This document shows positions 54,864 through 64,000 of a DNA stretch of 64,000 bases, in pieces. The DNA is from Cherax quadricarinatus (Eukaryota > Arthropoda > Malacostraca > Decapoda > Parastacidae). The stretch is from NCBI RefSeq assembly GCF_038502225.1, contig NC_091391.1:2555652-2619651 (forward strand), written 5' to 3'. The notes below the pieces were generated by a model. The model had not been told where the DNA came from. It did not search any database and saw only the letters and a list, made by a program, of their open reading frames with translations. The first letter of the stretch is position 1, and the number at the start of each line of letters is the position of its first letter. The translations under genes and the position numbers were made by a program.

Positions 54864-55186
54864 TACAGTCTCTCCTCACTTGATGACAGAATTCTGCTCC
54901 TAAGAGTAGGTCGGTAAATGAATTGGTCGTTAAGTGAGGATCATACTATAATGGTAGTGGGTTTGTGTCAACCATCTTTGATATTGTTTTAATGTCACCT
55001 TTGTGCCATTTATAACATTTTTATATTTTTAAATGTTTATACAGTAGTGTACTCTATATTGTAATAAACAGAAAAGAGGAAATCAGCTCTAATAAACATT
55101 ATTTAGGTATGCATACTGGTCAGAGCCCTCCCTTGTAGTCCGAATCATTGGTAAACGAGTAAGTTGCTAAGTGAGGAGATGCTGTA
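54864..55186. mobile_element. MITE family M3, complete
   Basis: TA flanks; ends acagtctctcctcacttgat and gctaagtgaggagatgctgt. The body has aaccatctttgatattgttt and gtaataaacagaaaagagga, as in 63011-63335. Confidence 0.88.
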
Positions 55187-55228
55187 TTCATGTTTGACTT
55201 TCAATATTTTCAACTTACAATGGGAAAA

Positions 55229-58150
55229 ATCTGAAGTGGTGCCCCAATGTCCAAGAAATTTTGAAAAAAAAAAAAATCTATCAGAATTAAAGAGTATATT
55301 TTTGTGAAGGTAATAAAACAACAAAAAAAATGTTCTGATCAGTACTTACCGAGTTACAGTGCCGAGAAGTTGACTCAAAATGACCGGGTGGTGGCAACAT
55401 CGACAATTTCCACATACGCGCATTATTTTATTTAATGTTTTTTGTAGTTTTTTCTTTTCTTTTCTAATTTTTTTCTTTTTCTACTAACATTTGGGGCCTG
55501 AGAGACGAATACTGTATATAATGTATATACGTATATAAACTCACTGTATTGAACACAATAACCGCACTAAAGTTATTACATTATTGTTTACCACTTTTGT
55601 TTATTACAATAAACATGCACAAATCTTGTATAATACTAATGTTCTATCATATATTTACATATTTACAATCACTGGACATGGTTTTAGAACTGCTGGAGCT
55701 TGTGGAACTCCTTGAAACAAGGCACCATGCACAGAGGCACCTTACATTCCTCACACATAAATCGAGTGTCTTTGCGTCTTTGTTGCCGTCGTTTTGTTTG
55801 TGCACAGACAATGCATCTCTTCTGAGCAAATTTCTTCTTAGTTGCAGGAAGCTGTATTATGAAATGATCACCTTCCCTCCTCAAACGCTAGGGTATATTC
55901 TGAGGAGTTCGAGGACCTTGTTGTATAGCAGGTGTTCTTACCTGGTGTTCCATTATGAGTTGTCTGACAACAGACAAACAAAATTCACCATACGGTGGTC
56001 TTTTGCCAGTCTTCATTTGGTACATATTATATGCATTGAGCATTGAAATGTCCATGAGATGGAAGAAAAGTTTCACGTACCACTTGTAACTCTTACGAAC
56101 ACAATCAACAAAGCCAATCTGCATGTCACATTTGTCAACCAAGCGCATGTTTTGTGTATAATCAATCACTGTATCTGGTTTTCGAATACGTTCATTAGTC
56201 ATTCTATCAACTTTGCCACTGTCTTGCATTTCGTTATGGTGAATGGTTGTCAACAATGTGACATCTTGTTTGTCATGCCACCGTAATGCCATGATGTCAT
56301 TGGCAGTAAACACCTGCACCTCATCACCACGAGCACCTGCGTTGAGCCTGGGCATATATTTATGATTAGAATGCACTGTGCCACACACATCTGTCTTGTT
56401 TACTTGCAAGAAATCACTGAGTAAAGGGCTTGTGTACCAGTTATCGATATATAATGTATGCCCCTTACCAAGATAAGGTGCCATCATGCTTCTCACTACA
56501 TCACCTGAGATACCCAATAACATCTTGGTATCTTTCAATGTTTTACATCCCGTGTATACAACAATATCCAACACCAGGCCACTGTCACGGTCACAGAGTA
56601 CAAACAGTTTTATACCAAAGCATTTCCTCTTGCTCGGTATATACTGCTTGAACGACAGTCTACCTTTGAACAAAATCAAAGACTCGTCAATTACAAGATT
56701 CTTGAATAGATAAAAGTATATGCTGAACTTTTGTTTGAGATACATGAAAACATTTCTAATCTTGTATATCCTGTTACTTCTGTCAGGCCTGGTTTTGTCA
56801 GAGAAGTGCAACATACGTAAGAGTAAGATAAACCTGTTCACTGGGATGATTTTACTGAAGACCGGGGTAGAAATTAGCCAATCTGTGGACCAGTATGCTT
56901 TTATACATGTATTATGCTTATAGACATGAAGCATAAGCATTATTGTTGCAAAAAGCAAATACATTTCTGCAGCAGTCGTCTCTTTCCACCGGTGTAGTCT
57001 TGACTGTGGTGATATGATCATATTTGCCATGGTGTACTCAAAATACTTGTTACTTTCCCTGGCAATAGTTTCCATCAAGGGCTAGTCAAAGAATATTTCA
57101 AAGAATTCCAGTTCATTGGCTGTGGTTCCAAGGGGACAAGTAGGTAGAATTCCACTTTGAGAGTCATCAAAGTGGTGGGGATGGGAACAAAATTGGGATT
57201 TTGCTGCCAATCCCAGATACGGTTTGCTGGTGGATACTGGACATCATAGGCTGGTTGTGCGGGTAGTTGTGGTTGTGGTGGGCTGGTGGCTGACGCTCCG
57301 CTTTGTCCTTAAACTGAGGAGTCAGTAGCGTGGGTCCCAGCCTGGGCTGGTGAGTCACGCATGGCCGTGGCACTACCATCACCACTACCACCACCTTCTG
57401 ATGCCTATGGTCTATCCTTGCCAAGTGTAGCCGCATCATCCTCACTTTCACTGTCTATTCCTGGTGTAGGGCCACGGGATGTACTCTGGGATGTACTCCG
57501 TCCCCTGGGCACTGCATAGGGAACACTACCTGAGCGTATGCGGTGGCATACATACTGACGCCTCACTGGTGAATATGTTTCCTCACTATCACTATTCGAT
57601 TGATCGTCAAGAGCAATAAAATCACAATCCACGTCACTATCATCATCATTACTGAAGTCAGAGGCCTGGCCACGTGAAAATAATAGTTTTCTTTTGCGAT
57701 GAGGTACAACTGACCGTGACTGAGGCGTGCCCACACCAGAGGTAGAAGGTTGAGGATCGTCAGGGTTTTCTGCACTATTATCGATATCCTGGTCATTCCT
57801 TTCGGTCACTAACTGATCAAAGCTAAAGAATTCATCTTCATTTCCACTTCCATCAGAGTCAGAACTATCAAATAGGAAGAGGAGAGTCCCAATTTTCCTT
57901 GGAGTGAGAGCTGCCTTGTGACGAGGCATGGTGAACAAAGGTAACTGAGCCGGCGTTCCCACAATGCTATGTGGGCGCCTAGATATTTTGTTTACAGCGC
58001 ACACACACCATGCAGACCCATTCTCTCACATGTAGGCCTATCAGCGGTTTTGTGCTAAATTTGATGCCGCTAGAATTTTGGCACAGATCTACGGGACGGA
58101 CCCTGAATGTGAAGCTGTAGATCTACGGGATGGACCCTGAAAGGGCCAAA
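55229..58150 (-). mobile_element. piggyBac element, copy 2
   Basis: The right end gaccctgaaagggcc at 58133-58147 preserves the terminal motif but not the TTAA. The left end starts at ctgaagtggtgccccaatgt (55231), the subterminal sequence of 27181-28249, with the outermost bases replaced. Transposase on the minus strand. Unexpanded cysteine-rich end, so total length is about 2.9 kb, normal for the family. Confidence 0.85.
55684..57929 (-). pseudogene. piggyBac transposase, copy 2, few lesions
   Basis: Start MPRHKAALTPRK at 57929. The N-terminus is acidic and Ser-rich (ENPDDPQPSTSGVG, SNSDSEETYSPVRRQYV, PRGRSTSQSTSRG). A frameshift near 57410 moves into another frame and a further shift precedes 57078. 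From there 396 codons are open and hold the whole DDE domain: YWSTDWLISTPVF, LVIDESLILFKGRL (first Asp), LFVLCDRDSGLVLDIVVYTG, HTLYIDNWYTSPLLSDFL (second Asp), MRLVDKCDMQIGF (third Asp) and KWYVKLFFHLMDISMLNAYN. A single in-frame TAG at 55888-55890 separates this from the cysteine-rich end: RCIVC, then TRFMCEECKVPLCMVPCF and KEFHKLQQF. In the active family this domain binds the transposon ends. Confidence 0.93.
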
Positions 58151-58440
58151 CTACTAAACCATGAACAGTCATAAAACATATGAAAACATTGTAAAATATT
58201 GTACTAGTGCCAGCCCTTTGGTAAAGAAGGCGAGAAAAACTATAGAATTCAAGAAAGAACTCGTAGGAGAGTACCAAAGTGGAGGAGGAAGAGAGAGGGG
58301 AGAATGTGCCCTCTTCAGTGATTTTAAGGTATGTATGATACTAAAGAAGCATAAGTCGATAAAGGCTATAGTGCCAGCCAGTGATAAGTGTAGCATTAAC
58401 AGTGTAGCAAGTAAGTTAAGCGATTAATCAATAGAAAAAG
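58151..58440 (+). pseudogene. Jerky/Tigger-like transposase N-terminal fragment
   Basis: The frame from 58161 reads SASPLVKKARKTIEFKKELV, GEYQSGGGRERG, VCMILKKHKSIKAIVPASDK and SINSVASKLSD. This follows the helix-turn-helix start of Jerky/Tigger (CENP-B-like) transposases: VKKARK...EFK, then a second helix pair ending in ILKK...SIKA. It is about 90 codons of the usual 500 and has no DDE domain. It begins directly beside the right end of piggyBac copy 2. Confidence 0.6.
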
Positions 58441-58544
58441 GACAGCACAAACCTAACCCCTCCAATGTTGCTGGAGTTATACAGGGCAACTGACAACACC
58501 TACACCCAACAACAACACAGCAACACTCATGACATACTTAATGA

Positions 58545-58790
58545 TGTATTTTATTCATTCTAGAGTTTATGTCATATTAGATGAATTGTGATAGATAAAT
58601 AAGCTGTAGTGTTCATATTAGTGTCATATTGAAGGACTATCTTCTCTTATCTCCAAACAAACTGCCACCACCACAATTTCTAAGATATGTAATGACATAT
58701 TTTAAATATGATTGGGTGGCTGGGAATTCGCAAATGTTCGAAGCCCACGAAAGTGGAAAATGCGAATGTTGAGGGAGACCTGTATTTAGT
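58545..58790. mobile_element. Tigger-type 3' end fragment
   Basis: attcattctagagtttatgt, agatgaattgtgatagataa and gtgtcatattgaagg match 18830-18935 inside the Tigger element. It ends cgaatgttgagggagacctg, whose complement caggtctccctcaacattcg looks like a pogo-type terminus. Confidence 0.6.
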
Positions 58791-58792
58791 AA

Positions 58793-58948
58793 TTCTGAAG
58801 GAGGGGTGTTAATGTTGCAGTTTTATAACTGTAGTGTAAGTATGCCTCTGGCAAGAGAGTAATGGAGTGAATGATGGTGAAAGTTTTTCTTTCTTGGGCC
58901 ACCCTGCCTTGGTAGGAAACGGCTGATGTGTAAATAAAAAAAAAGTAA
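58793..58948 (+). mobile_element. RTE subfamily 2 3' tail
   Basis: gaaggaggggtgttaatgtt, gcctctggcaagagagtaat, gggccaccctgccttggtag and an A-rich end. Confidence 0.85.
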
Positions 58949-59111
58949 ATTAGTGTAATTCAATTAGAAAATATAACTAGTGATATATTAAGGATGAAAC
59001 TAGGTACATGAGTGGAAGTAATTATGGAACTTAATCTAAGAGCAGATGAACTGACTCTTAAAGGTAATAAAATGTGAGGGTTGCAAATTAAGGCAAAAAA
59101 AAAAAAAGAAA

Positions 59112-59208
59112 TAATATCTAGGAAGTTACGGTATTAAAAGAATGTGTGAATTACAGGTTCATGTAATAAAATAATGTTTAAATTACAAGTAAAGGAAATA
59201 TAAGAATA
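59112..59208. repeat. 97-bp direct repeat, left copy
   Basis: taatatctaggaagttacgg through ggaaatataagaata; repeated with about three differences at 59412-59508, exactly 300 bp away. MITE M1 fills the gap. Confidence 0.92.
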
Positions 59209-59413
59209 CAGTGGACCCCCGCTTAACGATTACCTCCAAATGCGACCAATTATGTAAGTGTATTTATGTAAGTGCGTTTGTACGTGTATGTTTGGGGGTC
59301 TGAAATGGACTAATCTACTTCACAATATTTCTTATGGGAACAAATTCGGTCAGTACTGGCACCTGAACATACTTCTGGAGTGAAAAAATATCATTAACCG
59401 GGGGTCCACTGTA
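59207..59413. mobile_element. MITE family M1 between direct repeats
   Basis: TA, CAGTGGACCCCCG ends, complete body. Placed exactly at the junction of two 97-bp direct repeats. Confidence 0.93.
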
Positions 59414-59508
59414 ATATCTAGGAAGTTACGGTATTAAAAGAATGTGTGAATTACAAGTTCATGTAATAAAATAATGATTAAATTACAAGTAAAGGAAATA
59501 TAAGAATA
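59412..59508. repeat. 97-bp direct repeat, right copy
   Basis: Second copy of 59112-59208 (ttacaagttcatg instead of ttacaggttcatg; ataatgatta instead of ataatgttta). Confidence 0.92.
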
Positions 59509-59779
59509 TTTATATTGAAAGTTAAGGTAAAACTATTTAAATTGTAATATAAGAATATTTAATAATATTTATATTGAAAGTTATTGTAATAATGTTTGAA
59601 TTCAAGGTAATAAAGGGATGTTTAAATTGAAAGTTAAGCTAATAATGTTGAATTGCAAGTTTGGGTAATAAAACAATGTCTGAACTCACACTTCACATAG
59701 CTGCAGTTGCAAGGGAAAGGTGTGCCTGTTGCACATGACTAATGTCCTTATTCAGTGATTCTCCCAAAGAGTATAATTA

Positions 59780-59946
59780 GCTCAGATTTTTATTTCGTTA
59801 TATACATACAAACTGTGCAGTGTTGTCTAACTCAGATTTTAATTTCATTATATCTATGTATACTGTGCACTGAGCAATGCTGTCGAAATCAGATTTTAAT
59901 TTCATTATATCCCTCTAGACTGTGCACTGTGCAATGCTGTCTTATA
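59780..59946. repeat. ~58-bp minisatellite, three copies
   Basis: Three successive units share ctcagattttaatttcatta, tat, actgtgcactg and caatgctgtc. The rest of 59509-60230 is AT-rich and holds nothing else I can name. Confidence 0.8.
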
Positions 59947-60230
59947 TTATGCAATGGCTACCAGAAATTCCTGTTGATAATGATTTTCTTCTCATTAGTT
60001 TATTGTTAAATGAATTAATTTCCTATAATTAAAACGTTCTAATAATATTTCTTGATATTTTAGGCATGCTTTTTTTTCTGAGTTGCGGCATGTATGGCTA
60101 ATGGAACAGCTTTTGATTTTTATAAGCTTACTGTTATTTAATACATAAATATTCCATTTTGAAATATAGGGTAGTTTAATATATTTCACTGGTATTTTAA
60201 AATATTTCACTGCTTGATATAGCAGTGAAA

Positions 60231-60437
60231 TACAGTGGACCCCCGCATAACGATCACCTCCGAATGCGACCAATTATGTAAGTGTATTTATGTAAGTGCG
60301 TTTGTACGTGTATGTTTGGGGGTCTGAAATGGACTAATCTACTTCACAATATTCCTTATGGGAACAAATTCGGTCAGTACTGGCACCTGAACATACTTCT
60401 GGAGTGAAAAAATATCGTTAACCGGGGGTCCACTGTA
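60231..60437. mobile_element. MITE family M1
   Basis: TA flanks and CAGTGGACCCCCG ends; nearly identical to 59207-59413, so both are young. The left flank contains the small palindrome tttcactgcttgatatagca gtgaaa. Confidence 0.93.
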
Positions 60438-60517
60438 TAGGCAGAAATGCAATATATATTTCCATTCCCTTTTAAGATCAACTTCAGTAATGTGTTAAAA
60501 ATGGTATAAAATATTGA

Positions 60518-60875
60518 CAAGTTGAAGATTAAGATACATGTGCAACAGTTGGGTATCTTTATTGATGAGAAAGTTCGCCTACACAATAGACTTCAAATAC
60601 AAAGGTAGGAGGTGTAGTAGTGATATGAAGGTGTAATCAGTCCATCAACCTTGTAGAAATATTATGTGAGGTGATCAGTCCCTCAGCATGAAGCTGAACT
60701 CTTCTCCAGTCTGAGGGACTGACCACCTCAAATATTATTTCTCTAAGGATAATGGACTGATTACATCATCTTTATTTCACTACTGCTACATTACTTTGTA
60801 TCTGACTGAAAAAGCCTAGTGTGTAGGCAAAACGTTTCAGCAATAAAGATACCTAACATTTGTACATGTGTCTGA
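60518..60875. mobile_element. Foldback-type element
   Basis: Left arm aagatacatgtgcaacagtt, gggtatctttattg; right arm caataaagatacctaac, gtacatgtgtct. Same family as 18035-18436. Confidence 0.8.
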
Positions 60876-61109
60876 ATGATCAGTGTGTATGTGTATACAC
60901 ACTATACAAGGCACTGCATGACAGTAGAGGATAAGTGGCACATTCAACCAATAAAGAAAGTGAAGGTATCGAGAAGGTTCAAGTTACTGTCTCTCTTATG
61001 GGGCTCTGAGCCTAACTTACAGATGCCCAAGACAATGCACAACAACAGATACACAAGATAATACACAACAACACATGCACAAGACAGTAGATGAAAATTT
61101 AAGGAACCA
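60876..61109. other. No feature recognised
   Basis: A short AC-rich stretch (acacaagataatacacaaca) and nothing else. Confidence 0.4.
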
Positions 61110-61945
61110 ATTCATTTACCAAATGTACAGAGAACTTTCACGGCGCGCATAACGGAGATAAAACACCTCAATTACTGGGAGCGCTTGAAGTTCCTGAACC
61201 TGTATTCCCTGGAACGCAGGCGGGAGAGATACATGATTATATACACCTGGAAAATCCTAGAGGGACTAGTACCGAACTTGCACACGAAAATCACTCACTA
61301 TGAAAGCAAAAGACTTGGCAGACGATGCAACATTCCCCCAATGAAAAGCAAGGGTGTCACTAAGATAAGATAAGATTTCGTTCGAATTTTTAACCCCAGA
61401 GGGTTAGCCACCCAGGATAACCCAAGAAAGTCAGTGCGTCATCGAGGACTGTCTAACTTATTTCCATTGGGGTCTTTAATCTTGTCCCCCAGGATGCGAC
61501 CCACACCAGTCGACTAACACCCAGGTACCTATTTGCTGCTAGGTGAACAGGGCAATAGGTGTAAGGAAACGTGTCGAAATTTTTCCACCCGCCGGGAATC
61601 AAACCCGGGCCCTCCATGTGTGAAGCGGGAGCTTTAGCCACCGGGCCACCCACCAGGCCACTAGCACGTTAAGAGACAATACAGTAGGTGTCAGGGGCCC
61701 GAGACTGTTCAACTGCCTCCCAGCATACATAAGGGGGATTACCAATAGACCCCTGGCAGTCTTCAAGATGGCACTGGACAAGCACCTAAAGTCGGTACCT
61801 GACCAGCCGGGCTGTGGCTCGTATGTTGGATTGCATGCAGCCAGCAGTAACAGCCTGGTTGATCAGGCTATATTCCCCCAGGAGGCCTGGTCACAGACTG
61901 GGCCACGGGGGCGTTGACCCCCAGAACTCTCTCCAGGTAAACTCC
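61110..61945 (+). pseudogene. CR1-like LINE 3' end, split by a SINE
   Basis: Plus strand: ARITEIKHLNYWERLKFLNL, YSLERRRERYMIIYTWKILE, then GLVPNLHTKITHYESKRLGR and NIPPMKSKGVT. The SINE (61366-61670) interrupts at tcacta. The frame resumes with VRGPRLFNCLPAYIRGITNR-like sequence and the 3' tail gttgacccccagaactctct, ccaggtaaactcca. It keeps Lys where 40293 has a stop. Only the last ~180 codons are present. Confidence 0.88.
61366..61670 (-). mobile_element. tRNA-derived SINE, full length
   Basis: Minus strand copy of 41143-41445: (AAGAT)n tail at the left, body, and a tRNA-like head at 61590-61665 with B-box complement ggaatcaaacc (one base from consensus). CACTA is present on both sides (61361 and 61668). 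Confidence 0.9.
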
Positions 61946-61947
61946 AT

Positions 61948-62093
61948 GTAAAGTAAAAGGACACAAGTGCAACTAATGTGACATTTTATTGTGGCAACAT
62001 TTTGCTCTCCAGGAGCTTTATCAAGCTCCTGGAGAGTGAAACGTTGCCACAATAAAATGTCACATTAGTTGCACTTGTGTCCTTTTACTTTAC
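61948..62093. mobile_element. Near-perfect small foldback, ~71-bp arms
   Basis: gtaaagtaaaaggacacaag through ctctccaggagctt is mirrored by aagctcctggagag through cttgtgtccttttactttac, with only two or three bases of loop. Arms contain ttttattgtggcaac / gttgccacaataaaa. The decayed relative is 51517-51660. Confidence 0.93.
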
Positions 62094-62329
62094 GTAAATG
62101 TTGTCGGTAATTCTACCAATATTATTACAGGTAAACTCCAGGTAAACCAACCCGAATTTTATCTTTGGTGGCCCTTATTCTTTCCTGCGGTGCAGTGCCT
62201 CTTATGTACACTACTGACAATCTCAGATGGAGATTCTATATACTGTCTATTTTTTACTTTGTGTTTATGTCTGTTATTTTATGTATTGTCAAGTGTCCGT
62301 TGCACCTTGATGTATAATTTTATTGAAAC

Positions 62330-62590
62330 TTCTCACCTCTCACTAGTAGCTTAATACTCTTTACTGATAGCTTAACAATTTCACTGGAAGCTTAAACTTT
62401 TCACTGGTAGCTTAATTTTCACTGAAAGCTTAAAACTTTTCACTGGTAGCCTAATACTTTTCACTGGTAGCTTGGTACTTTTCACGGGAAGCTTAAAAAA
62501 TTTCACTGGTAGCTTAAAAAATTTCACTGGTAGCTTTATATATACTATATCTCTCGCTGGTAGCTTAGTATCTTTCACTGGTTGTTAATA
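62330..62590. repeat. Diverged ~22-26-bp minisatellite
   Basis: About ten units with tttcactggtagcttaa; spacing is irregular because of A-rich insertions. An open frame on the minus strand (KLPVKSF-type repeats) is a by-product. Confidence 0.88.
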
Positions 62591-62759
62591 GATTTTAAGA
62601 GTGTCATGGTTGTTGTTGTTGTTAGAAAATTAAGAAAATTATTCAAGTGTAAATAAATGAAAAAAGGTTTTATTGAAATCACAAATAAAAACCTTGGTCC
62701 TGCTGTTATATACTCTCTCATGGGAGAAATAAAAATCCACATGGAAACCAAAAGATAAA

Positions 62760-63418
62760 TACAGTAGAACCCCCGTATCCATGGATTTTGTTTCCACAGT
62801 TTCACTTATCTTTGGTTTACCACGTCTTGAAAATAACCTTTAATTTTGTTTCATAATTGCCCTAAAGCAACAAAAGTAGTGATGGTAGCAGTTCTTCAAA
62901 GCCTCAGAGAAGCTGTGAAAATGTGCTAATTCTCTACTTATTGTGTGTAAGTTATGAATTAAACTTTGTCATAGGTATGTTTGTAAATGAAAAATGATAT
63001 ACTGCATATATACAGCCTCTCCTCACTTAACAACGGAGTTGCGTTCCTAAGACCACGTCGGTAAATGAATTCATTGCTAAGTGAGGAGCATACTATAATG
63101 GTGGTGGGTTTGTGTCAACCATCTTTGATATTGTTTTAATGTCACCTTTGCACCATTTATAACATTTTTAGAATATTTTAAATGATTATACAGCAGTGTA
63201 CTGTATATGGCAATAAACAGAACAGAGGAAATCAGCTGTAATATACATTATTTAGGTATGTATACTGGTCAGAGAGTCCATCGTAAGTCTGAGTTGTCTG
63301 TAAACGAGTACGTCGCTAAGTGAGGAGAGGCTGTATAGGGTTTGCTACTATCCACGGTTTTGGGTATCCGCAGTAAGTCTTGGAATGTATCCCCCACTGA
63401 TATGGGGGGACTACTGTA
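62760..63418. mobile_element. TA-flanked MITE M4 containing M3
   Basis: Ends acagtagaacccccgtatcc and, complemented, acagtagtccccccatatca, flanked by TA. The inner sequence has tccatggattttg / ctatccacggttttg facing each other. M3 (63011-63335) is nested inside. Confidence 0.78.
63011..63335. mobile_element. MITE family M3, complete
   Basis: TA flanks, perfect inner ends acagcctctcctcactta / ctaagtgaggagaggctgt, about 320 bp. The best preserved copy; it serves as reference for the split copy at 18492-23383. Confidence 0.92.
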
Positions 63419-63730
63419 ATGCGTTTTAAAATAGTAATGGGACAGTTCAAATTTTTTTTTACTGATCCTTGCCATCAATATGCAGGCTTGTTCCCCAGCT
63501 CCCAATACCTTCAAGATAGTCAATGCCCATCAATACTTTGGCACACCCTTATTTTGAACGATTTCATTGATATTTTGGCACATCCTTATTTTGAATAATA
63601 TCAGGCACTGCTGAGAACTCCCACACAGAGGCGGACATTTATCATAGACACTGTTTTCTTGGTGCGAAGCTTTATCAAGTCTTATGGTTAGGACTTATGG
63701 TTATTCACATGTTCTTTGTGGTTCCTTCCA
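63419..63730. other. No gene recognised
   Basis: Contains a small duplicated phrase (tgatattttggcacacccttattttgaa-like at 63535 and 63570) and the aagctttatcaagtc block of the small foldback family. No coding evidence. Confidence 0.4.
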
Positions 63731-64000
63731 CAGGATGGATATGAGGTACACAATAAACTAGCTACTACCATCCACAGGATGGATATGAGGTACACAATAA
63801 ACTAGCTACTACCATCCACAGGATGGATATGAGGTACACAATAAACTAGCCACTACCATCCACAGGATGGATATGAGGTACACAATAAACTAGCTACTAC
63901 CATCCACAGGATGGATATGAGGTACACAATAAACTAGCCACTACCATCCACAGGATGGATATTAGGTACACAATAAACTAGCCACTACCATCCACAGGAT
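63731..64000. repeat. 44-bp minisatellite, at least six copies
   Basis: Unit ggatggatatgaggtacaca, ataaactagctactacc, atccaca with starts 44 bp apart (63781 and 63825). Nearly identical units; it runs off the right edge. Confidence 0.95.

Overview
This window is eukaryotic, intron-era repeat landscape rather than a gene cluster: no operons, no ribosome binding sites, no rRNA or genuine tRNA genes, and almost every open frame of any length belongs to a transposable element or a tandem repeat. The repertoire (RTE-like and CR1/Jockey-like LINEs, piggyBac, Tigger/pogo and Tc1/mariner-type DNA elements, tRNA-derived SINEs, many minisatellites) points to an arthropod. I infer a decapod crustacean because several of these repeats resemble ones I associate with crayfish, lobster and shrimp genomes; that is memory, not a search.

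Layout. 1-3776: a 26-bp satellite running off the left edge. 3.9-7.5 kb: an old CR1-like LINE with later insertions. 7.5-11.0 kb: short MITEs, SINE pieces and one good candidate host exon (9011-9136). 11.0-19.0 kb: a segment (arm L) that reappears inverted at 37.8-43.9 kb (arm R); arm L was later hit by a full-length RTE LINE (11988-15652). 18.5-23.4 kb: a four-level nest of transposons. 23.5-28.6 kb: back-to-back and nested TTAA-flanked piggyBac derivatives. 29.7-31.2 kb: a 5'-truncated LINE. 31.6-37.5 kb: a broken piggyBac element (copy 1) whose C-terminal zinc-binding segment has become a 65-copy, 45-bp in-frame array. 37.5-44.2 kb: a 6.6-kb composite bracketed by long inverted repeats and a 12-bp target duplication, carrying arm R. 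44.4-51 kb: a fourth RTE event with a 5' inversion, two minisatellites, and an RTE derivative with a 20-copy 5' monomer array. 52.2-53.5 kb: a second RTE subfamily. 55.2-58.2 kb: a less damaged piggyBac (copy 2). 58.2-64.0 kb: Jerky/Tigger fragment, MITEs, foldbacks, LINE and SINE pieces, and a 44-bp minisatellite running off the right edge.

How the parts relate. The RTE LINE supplies the 3' ends of a dozen short fragments and both ends of a short non-autonomous family (5' UTR joined to the 3' tail, body missing), presumably moved by the LINE machinery. The two piggyBac copies share termini with the ~1-kb TTAA elements, which therefore look like their non-autonomous passengers. TA-flanked MITEs have no transposase here. 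The most unusual objects are the 65-fold zinc-knuckle expansion in piggyBac copy 1, the foldback-bounded copy of an 8-kb locus, and the tandem 5' monomers on an RTE derivative.
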